DNA of 64,000 nt from an uncultured Ruthenibacterium sp. (lineage in GTDB: Bacteria > Bacillota > Clostridia > Oscillospirales > Ruminococcaceae). Below, piece by piece: positions 16,936 through 25,466 of the stretch. The notes beneath the pieces were generated by a model. It saw only the letters and a program-made list of their open reading frames with translations, made no database searches and was not told the DNA's origin. The stretch is from positions 1-64,000 of the forward strand of contig CALXBN010000008.1 of assembly GCA_944386555.1 (NCBI GenBank), read 5' to 3'. Every line of letters starts with the position of its first letter. Position 1 is the first letter of the stretch. Made by a program: the position numbers and the translations under genes.

Positions 16936-16965
16936 TTGATTTTTCTCCCATATTTTTGTTATAAT
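16936..16965 (+). promoter_or_regulatory. Promoter of the AraC-type regulator
   Basis: -35 TTGATT, 18-base spacer, -10 TATAAT in an AT-rich stretch. No clear minus-strand promoter for the operon was found, which fits a gene set needing an activator. Confidence 0.6.
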
Positions 16966-17078
16966 AGCCATATACATTTTTCTGTTTCAGAAAAAAACTG
17001 GAATATCTCCCCAATTCGTCAAAACTGCTCTTGCCCGCCCTCCCTTTCTATTCAGGAATTTTTTGCTGGTATCAAATC

Positions 17079-17942
17079 ATGGAGCACGAGATCAAGCATG
17101 AAGAAATTTTATCGGATCAATCTTTCCCTGTCATTGTCAGGCGGACATTGATCAACGGCCCTCAGCTGATTTTCGGAGGGCACTGGCACAAACAGTTTGA
17201 GCTGCTGTTTGTGCGGCGCGGCACCCTGGAGCTGTGCTGCAACGGCGTGGACTACGTGCTGCGCGCGGGGGATATCGCCGTATTGAACCCCCATGACATC
17301 CACACCGCTTACAGCGGGAACGGCATCCTGTTTTATCACTGTATCATTGTGGACCCGCTTTTCCTTGGTTCCGACCAGGGCGACATCTGCACGCAGAAAT
17401 ACGTCCGGCCCTTCATCAAAGGAGACCTCCGCTTTCTGAACAAAACCGTCTCCACACCGCAGCGGGCCGCCGCATTTGAGGCTTTGGTGCGCGAGTGCCG
17501 GCGCTGCGCGCCCGGCTACGAGCTGTGCGTCAAGGCCGAACTGCTGCGCCTGTTTGTCGATCTGTACCGAAGCATCCCCGCGCAGCCTGTTGACAAAAAC
17601 GAGTGGGAGGCACGCCGGCGCCGCGCGCAGCGCTTTCACATGTTGTTCCGGTACATGGAACAGCATTTCGGCGAAAACCTTTCCCTGGAAAAACTGGCCG
17701 CAATGGTCAGCTACAGCCCGTATCATTTCAGCCGGCAATTTCATCAGCTGACCGGCCGCACACCCACGGAATACCTGCGGAACCTGCGCATGCAGAAAGC
17801 CGTGCAGATGCTGCGCGAAGGGGCCAGTGTCAGCGAAACCGCCTCGGCCTGCGGCTTCAATTCCCCCAATTACTTCTGCAAGGTATTCCGGGCGGAATTC
17901 GGCTATCCGCCCAGGGCCTATCGGACGCCCGCCAACCGCTGA
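17079..17942 (+). CDS. AraC family regulator of the sulfatase/importer operon
   Basis: A 287-residue protein with an N-terminal cupin-type ligand domain (HWHKQFELLFVRRGTLEL, then LNPHDIHTAYSG) and a C-terminal AraC DNA-binding domain with two helix-turn-helix units (LEKLAAMVSYSPYHFSRQF and SVSETASACGFNSPNYFCKVF). It is divergent from the oxidoreductase-sulfatase-importer operon, the usual arrangement for an inducer-responsive activator. The start is uncertain: the ATG at 17079 has only a weak ribosome site, and an in-frame ATG at 17031 is no better. Confidence 0.85.
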   Translation: MEHEIKHEEILSDQSFPVIVRRTLINGPQLIFGGHWHKQFELLFVRRGTLELCCNGVDYVLRAGDIAVLNPHDIHTAYSGNGILFYHCIIVDPLFLGSDQGDICTQKYVRPFIKGDLRFLNKTVSTPQRAAAFEALVRECRRCAPGYELCVKAELLRLFVDLYRSIPAQPVDKNEWEARRRRAQRFHMLFRYMEQHFGENLSLEKLAAMVSYSPYHFSRQFHQLTGRTPTEYLRNLRMQKAVQMLREGASVSETASACGFNSPNYFCKVFRAEFGYPPRAYRTPANR

Positions 17943-17996
17943 GCCGGCCGAAGGAAGCATGCCCTTCCTCCGCGCGGGTCGGGCGCCGCCGTTATA

Positions 17997-18043
17997 AAGA
18001 AACCGCACAGACGGCACGGCAGCCCGTCTGTGCGGTTTCTTTT
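17997..18043. terminator. Bidirectional terminator between the AraC gene and the HisH-like gene
   Basis: AAGAAACCGCACAGACGG and CCGTCTGTGCGGTTTCTT form an 18-bp stem ending in TTTT on the plus strand and in a T-rich run on the minus strand. Confidence 0.85.
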
Positions 18044-18065
18044 ACAGTATTCCGCTCCGCGTTTT

Positions 18066-18716
18066 TTACAGGTCCACAAACGCCTGCACCAAGGCAAGGC
18101 CCGGGGCGGCGCTTTTTTCCGGATGGAACTGGGTGCCCAGGATGCTGCCATGCCACACGGCGGCGCATAGATTGTGGCCCCCATAGGCGGCGGTGGCCAG
18201 GGCGTCCTGAAGCCGGGCAGGGTGAGCGCTGTAACCATGGACAAAGTAAAACTCGTCCCCCGGCTGCACGCTTGAAAAAGGCGTGCCCGAAAAATCCGCG
18301 CGCCCGCCGGCGGGCGCCAAGGGCCTCCAGCCGATGTTGGGCACGGGCAGCTTGGCCCCGGCGGTGTCCCGGGCGGGAATGGCCTGCACCCGGCCGGGGA
18401 TCAGCCCCAGGCCCGGGCAGGGCGCGCCGGTATCGCTCTCGTCGCTCTCTTCCAGCAGCATCTGCATCCCCAGGCAAATGCCCAGCAGGGGCACGCCCCG
18501 GCGGGCCATGGCGCGGATGGGTTCCACAAGGCCCGCGGCCTCAAGGCCCGCCATGCCGTCGGCAAAAGCCCCCACACCGGGCAGAACCAGCTTTTCCGCC
18601 CCGGCCAGCTCCGCCGGCGTCTGAGCCAGGCGCACCGCCGCGCCGCAGTGCTCCAGGGCCCGCCGGACGCTGAGCAGATTGCTGCGCCCATAGTTGATCA
18701 CCGTCACCGTCCTCAT
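18066..18716 (-). CDS. HisH-type glutamine amidotransferase of a sugar amidation system
   Basis: A 216-residue class I glutamine amidotransferase that releases ammonia from glutamine. The nucleophile Cys81 is in LLGICLGMQML and the His198/Glu200 pair in FHPEKS. PNIGW and FVHGYS match HisH. It overlaps the HisF-like gene by four bases and follows the PP-loop amidotransferase gene. This three-gene set is the WbpG/HisH2/HisF2 (or PseA-type) system, which turns an acetamido group on a nucleotide sugar or sialic-acid-like sugar into an acetamidino group. No other histidine genes are nearby, so a role in histidine synthesis is unlikely. Confidence 0.82.
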   Translation of the reverse strand: MRTVTVINYGRSNLLSVRRALEHCGAAVRLAQTPAELAGAEKLVLPGVGAFADGMAGLEAAGLVEPIRAMARRGVPLLGICLGMQMLLEESDESDTGAPCPGLGLIPGRVQAIPARDTAGAKLPVPNIGWRPLAPAGGRADFSGTPFSSVQPGDEFYFVHGYSAHPARLQDALATAAYGGHNLCAAVWHGSILGTQFHPEKSAAPGLALVQAFVDL

Positions 18717-19480
18717 CTGCGCACCTCCACGCCCATTTGGGCCAGTTCTTCTTTCAGGCCGGCCACCGTGGCCCGGCCGTAGTGCAAAAGGCTGCCCACC
18801 GCCGCGGCCGAGGCCCCGGCCCGGGCGGCCCCGGCCACATCCGCCGCACAGCCGGCCCCGCCGGCGGCGATCACCGGCACGTCCGCCCGGGCGCACACGG
18901 CCTCATAAAGGGGGATGTCCATGCCCTTGCCCACGCCCTCGCAGTCCACACTGGTCAGCAGGATCTCCCCCGCCCCCAGGGCCTGGGCCCGGCACACCCA
19001 ATCCAGCACGTCCAGGCCGGTGTGCTCGCGGCCATTGTCGCAGTAGGCCTCCCAGCCGGCGGCGGGGTTCTGGGCGTCCCGGCGCTTGGCCTGCACGCTG
19101 AGCACCATGCACTGGCTGCCGAAGGCCCGGGCGATCTCCGTGATGAGGGCCGGCCGGGCGATGGCGGCAGTGTTCACGGCCACTTTATCGGCCCCGGCCC
19201 GCAGCAGGGCCTCGGCGTCGGCGGCGCTGCGCACGCCGCCCCCGGCGGTGACGGGGATGAACACGTCCGCCGAGGTGCGCGCCAGAATGTCCGAGAGGTT
19301 GTTGCGCCCGTATAAGCTGGCCACGGTGTCCAGGTACAATAGCTCGTCGATGCCCTGCTCGTAGTAGCGAAGGGCGAAGTCGTGGGGGTCGCCCAATTTG
19401 CGCAGGCCCTCGTACTGGATGCCCTTCACAAGGTTGTGGTCCTTCACGTCCAGCCGGGCGATGAGGCGGATTTTCTGCAC
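18713..19480 (-). CDS. HisF-like ammonia-channelling subunit with Gln in place of catalytic Asp130
   Basis: A 255-residue TIM barrel of the HisF family. Asp11 (LIARLDVKD) is kept, but the residue matching catalytic Asp130 is Gln130 (MVLSVQAKR). That change, together with DNGREHTGLDV and TSVDCEGVGKG, is the pattern of HisF paralogues that pass ammonia to a sugar amidotransferase instead of closing the imidazole ring. I chose the GTG at 19480, eight bases after GGGGAGG, because it also restores standard HisF numbering; the GTG at 19489 overlaps that site. It is coupled to the HisH-like gene by an ATGA-type overlap. Confidence 0.82.
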   Translation of the reverse strand: MQKIRLIARLDVKDHNLVKGIQYEGLRKLGDPHDFALRYYEQGIDELLYLDTVASLYGRNNLSDILARTSADVFIPVTAGGGVRSAADAEALLRAGADKVAVNTAAIARPALITEIARAFGSQCMVLSVQAKRRDAQNPAAGWEAYCDNGREHTGLDVLDWVCRAQALGAGEILLTSVDCEGVGKGMDIPLYEAVCARADVPVIAAGGAGCAADVAGAARAGASAAAVGSLLHYGRATVAGLKEELAQMGVEVRR

Positions 19481-19485
19481 GGCCT

Positions 19486-20844
19486 TCACCTCCCCGCCGG
19501 CGCGCCCCAGGCGCACAGGCTCTCGCCCTCGAAGGGGGTGAAGCGCAGGCGCCACTTGCCGTCGGCGTAGTTCCACAGATGGGGCGAGCGGAACCGGTCG
19601 GCCAGGTGCATGAAGTAGTCCAGGTCCATCTTCGGCTGCTCGAAACAGTCGGCCGCGGCGCCGAAATGCTCTTTGTCAATGGACAGGTATCGGAAGATCT
19701 CCTCGGCGAAACGGGCTGGAAACTCGCCGTCGAACTTCCTGCACAGGGCCACGGCCTCGTCCCGGGTGATCTCCCCGTTGCGGATCTCCTGTGCGGCGTC
19801 GTAGGTGCACCGGCCGATGCCGTACTTGATGTAGGTGGTGTAGTAGAAGAAATCGTCGATTTTGTCGTCGATGGAGTTGTATTTGGAATAGGTGCCCACG
19901 GTGCGCTCGGGGCTGGGCATGAAGCCGCCGTGCTCCACGGCGTAGTAATAGGCGCCCTGGGGGTGCCAGCGCTCGTAGTAGCCCATGTAGTGCACCTGGA
20001 TGTGGTTTTTCTCGATGTCGCTGGTCTCGCTGGGCAGGTAGATGGCCAGGTCCGCCTTGTCGATTTTGAAGTCCTCCTGGAGCTGTCGCAGGGACACGCC
20101 CCCCAGGTAGATGTGGTCGAAATCGTTGGTGGCGAAGAAGTGCTCGTCCCGCAGGGCGGAGTTGTTGTCGGCGATGGGATTGCCGAACTCGGCCTCGTTC
20201 TCGCCGTAGAACACCAGGGGGATGCCGAACTTGGCGGCCATCTTGGGGGCCAGCTGCTTTTGGCCCAAAATGAACGGCTGGAAGGGGTGGAACAAATTCT
20301 CCGTGGCCAGGCGGGTGAGCAGCCGGTGGGTGAGGCCGTTGGGGGTGCACAGGTAGTTGTCGAAGCCGGCGTGGATCCACGCCTCAAAGTTCTTCCAGCC
20401 CCAGGGGGTGTAGATGTGGGGCGCCCAGGTGACGGTGAGGGGGTGCATGCCGTACTTGTACTTCAGCAGGTGGGCGGCGTAGAAGCTGTCCTTGCCGCCG
20501 GAGCCGGGCACCAGGCAGTCGTAGCTGCCGTCGGTTTTGCGGTAGCGGCTGCACAGCTCCCGCAGCTGGCGCTCCCGGTCGTCCCAGTCGATCTTGCCCT
20601 CCTTGTTGTGGCAGGCGTGGCAGGCGTCGCACACGCCGTCGGGCTGGATGACCATGGTCTTTTTCTTCGAGCGGATGGTGTGCTCGAACTCGTAGCAGCT
20701 GTTGGGCTTCTGGTTGGTCATCACGCACTCGGTGCAGAACTGCACGCGGTTTGGCAGGCCGTAGTAGGCCTGGCGCTTTTCCTGAGGGATGTCCGGGGCG
20801 TACTTTGCGTAGTCGATGGGCACATAGCGGGGCAGTTTTGTCAT
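19486..20844 (-). CDS. N-acetyl sugar amidotransferase (WbpG/PseA family)
   Basis: A 452-residue PP-loop enzyme (TIGR03573-type) that activates a sugar acetamido group with ATP and replaces its oxygen with ammonia from the HisH/HisF-like pair, giving an acetamidino group. The PP-loop SGGKDS is at residues 115-120. Two cysteine pairs (CTEC, residues 37-40, and CDAC, 72-75) probably hold a zinc ion. ATG at 20844 has AAGAGG upstream. In known cases these genes lie in O-antigen or pseudaminic/legionaminic acid clusters; here the neighbours are purine and glutamine genes, so the sugar substrate must be made elsewhere. Confidence 0.85.
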   Translation of the reverse strand: MTKLPRYVPIDYAKYAPDIPQEKRQAYYGLPNRVQFCTECVMTNQKPNSCYEFEHTIRSKKKTMVIQPDGVCDACHACHNKEGKIDWDDRERQLRELCSRYRKTDGSYDCLVPGSGGKDSFYAAHLLKYKYGMHPLTVTWAPHIYTPWGWKNFEAWIHAGFDNYLCTPNGLTHRLLTRLATENLFHPFQPFILGQKQLAPKMAAKFGIPLVFYGENEAEFGNPIADNNSALRDEHFFATNDFDHIYLGGVSLRQLQEDFKIDKADLAIYLPSETSDIEKNHIQVHYMGYYERWHPQGAYYYAVEHGGFMPSPERTVGTYSKYNSIDDKIDDFFYYTTYIKYGIGRCTYDAAQEIRNGEITRDEAVALCRKFDGEFPARFAEEIFRYLSIDKEHFGAAADCFEQPKMDLDYFMHLADRFRSPHLWNYADGKWRLRFTPFEGESLCAWGAPAGR

Positions 20845-20933
20845 GGAAAAAACCTCTTTTCTCAAATTGTTGGAACGGCCCGCATCCGGCGGCGCGGGCC
20901 AGGCGGAGGCGGAAAAGCCCGGCCGCCGCCAAA

Positions 20934-20982
20934 GAAAAAAGCGCCCGCCCCAAAGGGAAGGTTTCCCCTTGGGGCAGGCGCC
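20934..20982 (-). terminator. Terminator after the ANTAR regulator gene
   Basis: A long GC-rich stem (GCGCC and GCCCCAA against their complements, 20941-20981) is followed on the minus strand by TTTTTTC. No distinct promoter was seen between it and the sugar amidotransferase gene, so that set depends on read-through or on a promoter I missed. Confidence 0.7.
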
Positions 20983-20995
20983 TTTGCCTGCAAAT

Positions 20996-21556
20996 TCAAA
21001 TGCCTTCGTAGGTTTTCAATACGTCCAGGGCCACTTCCCGGATGGGCAGGCGCTCGTCCATGGCGCGCTGTTCCAGCACCCGGTGGGCTTCCGGTTCGGT
21101 CATGTCGCAGTAGCGCACCAGGGCGCACTTGGCCCGGGAGATCAGGCGCATCTCCTCCAGCCGGCGGGTCAGTTTCTGGTTCTGCCGGCGCAGCTGCTCG
21201 GTACGGGCCCGGGCTGTGCGGATCACCCGCAGCGCGAAAGCCGCGCTTTGGCGGGAGATGGGCTTGGGCAGCACATAGACGCCCTGCTTCTCCATCCCTG
21301 CAGCGATCTTATCCGCCTGGGCCGCCGCTGCCAGCAGCATCACGTCGGCACCGGCAGCCGCCAGCTGAAGGGCCAGCTCCCGCCCGAATTCATCGGGCAG
21401 GGGCGTGTTGATAACGGCCAGCTGGGGCGCGGCCAGCAGCGCCTGGCGGCGCGCCTCGCCCCCGGTGGCCGCACACACAGGCGCGGCGCCGGGCCCCAGC
21501 AAAGCCTGCAGGGAAGGCCAGGCACTTGGGGCACTGACGATCAATATGTTGGACAT
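20996..21556 (-). CDS. ANTAR-domain regulator (RNA-binding antiterminator type)
   Basis: A 186-residue protein with a degenerate receiver-like N-terminal domain (ILIVSAPSAWPSLQALLG; no clear phosphorylation Asp), a short coiled coil (about residues 110-130) and a C-terminal ANTAR three-helix domain (ISRAKCALVRYCDMTEPEAH, then EVALDVL). ANTAR proteins bind paired hexaloop hairpins in nascent RNA and prevent termination. It follows glnA by 27 bases, an arrangement common in Clostridia, where such proteins regulate nitrogen genes. The missing Asp suggests activation other than by standard phosphotransfer. Confidence 0.85.
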   Translation of the reverse strand: MSNILIVSAPSAWPSLQALLGPGAAPVCAATGGEARRQALLAAPQLAVINTPLPDEFGRELALQLAAAGADVMLLAAAAQADKIAAGMEKQGVYVLPKPISRQSAAFALRVIRTARARTEQLRRQNQKLTRRLEEMRLISRAKCALVRYCDMTEPEAHRVLEQRAMDERLPIREVALDVLKTYEGI

Positions 21557-21583
21557 GGGGCCCTCATTCCTCCCCCTGCGCCG

Positions 21584-22876
21584 TCAAACACGGTCAAAGT
21601 AATGGTCGGCCTCGTATTGCCGGCGGTTCCCGCTGGCCTCGTAGGCGGCATACTCGTCCCGCTTGGCTGCAATGTAGCGCCGCAGCAGCACATCCGGCAG
21701 CACGCTGCGCAGGAACGCGCTGTCCGCAGCGGCGTCCAGCGCCCTGCCCAGGTTTTCCGGCAGGCGGGCACAGCCGGTGCCGTCCCCGCTGGCGGCGGGC
21801 AGGGCCAGGCCCTCCCGCACGCCTTCGAAGCCGGCTGCCAGCAGCAGGGCGATGGCATAGTAGGGGTTGGCGGCGGGGTCCGGGCTGCGCAGTTCGATGC
21901 GGCAATCCCGTCCTTGGGCAGCGGGCACCCGCACCAGGGCCGAGCGGTTTTGCACCGACCAGTTTACCACAGCGGGGGCCTCGAAGCTGCCCAGACGCCG
22001 GTAGCTGCCGGGCAGCGGGTTCAGGAAGGCCGTCAGTTCCGGCACGCGGCGCAGCACCCCGGCGGTGAAGGACGCCGCCCGGGGCGACGGGCTGTGGGGA
22101 AAGTGTTCGAACAGATTGGCGCCGTTGTAGAACAGCGACAGGTTGATGTGCAGCCCGCTGCCGCTTTTTCCCTCCAGCGGCTTGGGCAGGAAGGAAGCGT
22201 ACAGGCCGTTGGCCATGGCCACGGCCTTCACCGTGGTGCGCAGGGCCATCAGGTTGTCGGCCGCTGTCAGGGGCGAGGCGCACCGGAAGTCGATCTCGTT
22301 CTGGCCGGGGCCCTGCTCGTGATGGCTGCGTTCGGGCTGGATGCCCATATCCTCCAGCATCAGGCAGATCTGCCGGCGCACGTTTTCGCCTTTATCCATG
22401 GGGGCGATGTCGAAATAGCCCGCCTGGTCAAAGGGGACGGCAGTGGGCAGGCCCTTTTCGTCGGTTTCGAACAGATAGAACTCGCACTCGGGGCCCACCA
22501 GGAAGGAATACCCCTCCCGGGCGGCCTGCTGCTGCACGCCGCGCAGCAGCTGCCGGCCGTCCCCCTCAAAGGGACGGCCGTCCGGGTACCGGATGTGGCA
22601 GAAGAAACGGCCCACGCCGCTCTCCGCCGGGCGCCAGGGCAGCACCGAAAAGGTGTCCAGGTCGGGCACGAGCAGTAAGTCCGACTCCACCACATTGCCG
22701 AAGCCCGCCACCGCCGAGGCGTCGAATGCCACGCCCCGCTCCATGGCATGGGGCAGCTGGCTGGCCATGATCGCGATGTTCTTCTGCACGCCGAAGATGT
22801 CGCAGAAGGCCAGACGGATGAATTTGATGTCGCTGTCCTCAATGTAGCGCAGCAGCTCTTGGGCCGATTGTTCCAA
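21584..22876 (-). CDS. glnA: Glutamine synthetase, type I
   Basis: Makes glutamine from glutamate, ammonia and ATP in the cytoplasm. At 430 residues it is the shorter GSI-alpha type. Visible motifs are the N-terminal beta-grasp part (RLAFCDIFGVQKNI), the metal/glutamate site HHEQGPGQNEIDF, the His in GSGLHINLS, the ATP-binding loop PLPGSYRRLG and the IELRSPDPAANPYYA block. The adenylylation tyrosine region of GSI-beta is absent. I chose TTG at 22876 because AGGAGG lies eight bases upstream. It lies between purB and the ANTAR gene; glutamine is the amide donor in purine synthesis and could feed the HisH-like enzyme downstream. Confidence 0.92.
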   Translation of the reverse strand: MEQSAQELLRYIEDSDIKFIRLAFCDIFGVQKNIAIMASQLPHAMERGVAFDASAVAGFGNVVESDLLLVPDLDTFSVLPWRPAESGVGRFFCHIRYPDGRPFEGDGRQLLRGVQQQAAREGYSFLVGPECEFYLFETDEKGLPTAVPFDQAGYFDIAPMDKGENVRRQICLMLEDMGIQPERSHHEQGPGQNEIDFRCASPLTAADNLMALRTTVKAVAMANGLYASFLPKPLEGKSGSGLHINLSLFYNGANLFEHFPHSPSPRAASFTAGVLRRVPELTAFLNPLPGSYRRLGSFEAPAVVNWSVQNRSALVRVPAAQGRDCRIELRSPDPAANPYYAIALLLAAGFEGVREGLALPAASGDGTGCARLPENLGRALDAAADSAFLRSVLPDVLLRRYIAAKRDEYAAYEASGNRRQYEADHYFDRV

Positions 22877-22929
22877 CGCAAAGACCTCCTCTGTGGCCGG
22901 CCGCGGGCCAAACGCGCGGCCGAATGGCG

Positions 22930-24363
22930 TTAAACGGACAGTTTGGCCGTCATGCCCAGGGCATCCCGGTGGGCGTCCAGCAGCGGGCGGATGTCGGCAG
23001 CCAAAAATTCCTCCACCTGGGCCGGCGCGCGGCCCACATAATGGGAGGGCTCCAGCACGGCCTCCAGGGCGGCGCGGTCGGCGCCAAAGTCCGGGTCGGC
23101 GCAAACCAGGTCCAGCATGGGGTTGGGCAGGCCCTCTTCCTTCACGGCCCGGGCGGCCTGCCGGGCGTACACCCGCAGCTTTTCGTGCAGGGCCTGGCGG
23201 TCGCCGCCGCGCTTAACGGCGTCCATCAAAATATTTTCGGTGGCCATGAAGGGCAGCTCGGCCATCACCCGGGCGCGGATCACCTTGGGATATACCACCA
23301 GGCCGCCGCACACATTCAGCAGGATGTTCAAAATGGCATCGGTGCCCAGGAACGCCTCGGCCACGGCGATGCGCTTGTTGGCGGAGTCGTCCAATGTGCG
23401 CTCGAACCACTGGGTGCCGGCGGTGAAAGCGGGGTTCAGCACGTCGGCCATCACGTACCGGGCCAGCGCGCAGATGCGCTCGCAGCGCATGGGGTTGCGC
23501 TTGTAGGGCATGGCGGAGGAACCGATCTGGTGTTCCTCGAAGGGCTCTTCCATTTCCTTGAAGTTGGCCAGGATGCGCACGTCGTTCGCAAACTTCATGG
23601 CGCTCTGGGCGATGCCGGAAAGGGTGGACAGCACATTGTAGTCCACCTTGCGGGAATAGGTCTGCCCCGAGACGGGCACCACCCGTTCAAAGCCAAAGTG
23701 TTCGGCGATGCGCCGTTCCACGGCCAGGGCCTTGGCGCCGTCGCCGTCGAACAGCTCGAGGAAGCTGGCCTGGGTGCCGGTGGTGCCCTTGGAGCCCAGC
23801 AGGGCCAGGGTGCCGATGCGGTGTTCCAGCTCCTCGTAGTCCATGCGCAGCTCGTTCAGCCACAGGCAGGCGCGCTTGCCCACGGTGGTCAGCTGGGCGG
23901 GCTGCAGATGGGTGTAGGCAAGGCAGGGCAGGGCCTTGTACTCCTCGGCGAAGGCCGCCAGCTTGTCCATCACGTTTAATAGCTTTTTGCGCACCAGCTC
24001 CAACGCGTCGCGCATCACCAGCACGTCGGTGTTGTCGCCCACATAGCAGCTGGTGGCCCCCAGGTGGATGATGCCCCTGGCGTGGGGGCACTGCAGGCCG
24101 TAGGCGTACACGTGGCTCATCACGTCGTGGCGGCACTCTTTCTCCCGGCGCTGGGCGTCCTCGTAATTGATGTCGTCCCTGTGGGCCTCCAGCTCGGCGA
24201 TCTGCTCGTCGGTGATGGGCAGGCCCTCGGCCTGCTCGGCCCGGGCCAGGGCGATCCACAGCCGGCGCCAGGTGCGGAACTTGTGCTCTTCGGAGAACAG
24301 GTACTGCATTTCCCGGCTTGCATACCGGGTGCAGAAGGGGCTTTGATAGGAATCGTGAGACAT
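22930..24363 (-). CDS. purB: Adenylosuccinate lyase
   Basis: Cleaves SAICAR to AICAR and adenylosuccinate to AMP, two steps of purine synthesis, each releasing fumarate. The 477-residue protein shows the superfamily signature GSSAMPYKRNPMRCE, the TSCYVGDNTD region and THLQPAQLTTVGKR, which supply the active site of the tetramer. ATG at 24363 has AAGGAGG. It follows purC by 19 bases; the SAICAR made by PurC is its substrate. Confidence 0.96.
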   Translation of the reverse strand: MSHDSYQSPFCTRYASREMQYLFSEEHKFRTWRRLWIALARAEQAEGLPITDEQIAELEAHRDDINYEDAQRREKECRHDVMSHVYAYGLQCPHARGIIHLGATSCYVGDNTDVLVMRDALELVRKKLLNVMDKLAAFAEEYKALPCLAYTHLQPAQLTTVGKRACLWLNELRMDYEELEHRIGTLALLGSKGTTGTQASFLELFDGDGAKALAVERRIAEHFGFERVVPVSGQTYSRKVDYNVLSTLSGIAQSAMKFANDVRILANFKEMEEPFEEHQIGSSAMPYKRNPMRCERICALARYVMADVLNPAFTAGTQWFERTLDDSANKRIAVAEAFLGTDAILNILLNVCGGLVVYPKVIRARVMAELPFMATENILMDAVKRGGDRQALHEKLRVYARQAARAVKEEGLPNPMLDLVCADPDFGADRAALEAVLEPSHYVGRAPAQVEEFLAADIRPLLDAHRDALGMTAKLSV

Positions 24364-24382
24364 GGCTTTCCTCCTTAACGGC

Positions 24383-25096
<714 letters not shown>

Positions 25097-25150
25097 CGTG
25101 GCACACTCCTTGTCTTTTCAGGGGTCCTGCGGTTTCTCTTTCCTGCAGCA

Positions 25151-25188
25151 AAAAAAGGAAAAAACGCCGCGGGCAGCGCCCGCAGCGT
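25151..25188 (-). terminator. Terminator-like hairpin in the purC leader (candidate attenuator)
   Basis: On the minus strand CGCTGCGGGC and GCCCGCGGCG pair around a short loop and are followed by TTTTTTCCTTTTTTT, about 15-50 bases after the predicted start site and 60 bases before purC. No purine riboswitch core was recognised. Confidence 0.6.
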
Positions 25189-25206
25189 CCCTGCTGCTCC
25201 TGCTCA

Positions 25207-25236
25207 ATTATAGCGCGCGGGCGCAGTGTGCGTCAA
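25207..25236 (-). promoter_or_regulatory. Promoter of the purC operon
   Basis: Minus strand: -35 TTGACG, 18-base spacer, -10 TATAAT. Confidence 0.6.
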
Positions 25237-25325
25237 GTGGGGCGGGCATCTTTTTGGAACTGGCGCAAAATCCGCCGGCGGCGGGGCGCGTTTTGGTCAC
25301 AATGCACAAAAAAGGGCGGCCTTTC

Positions 25326-25354
25326 TTGACAGCGTCCGAGCCCGTACCTATAAT
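25326..25354 (+). promoter_or_regulatory. Promoter of purA
   Basis: Perfect consensus: TTGACA, 17-base spacer, TATAAT. It leaves a leader of about 105 bases before purA in which I see no clear regulatory fold. Confidence 0.85.
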
Positions 25355-25466
25355 AGGGGGGTAGACGAAGGCGTCCGGCAGGCGAGGTTCGCCCTGGCTG
25401 GGCGCCGTGTTTTTTGCGCCGGCGGGCAAGTGGGCCCGGGGCGGGAAAGTAAGGAGGCAAAAAGCA

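Noticed and set aside
18066..19480. HisH/HisF-like genes as part of histidine biosynthesis
   Set aside because: No other his genes are present, HisF Asp130 is replaced by Gln, and the genes are coupled to a WbpG-type sugar amidotransferase.
25097..25466. Purine riboswitch upstream of purC or purA
   Set aside because: No conserved purine-riboswitch junction sequence was found on either strand; only promoters and the purC leader hairpin are supported.
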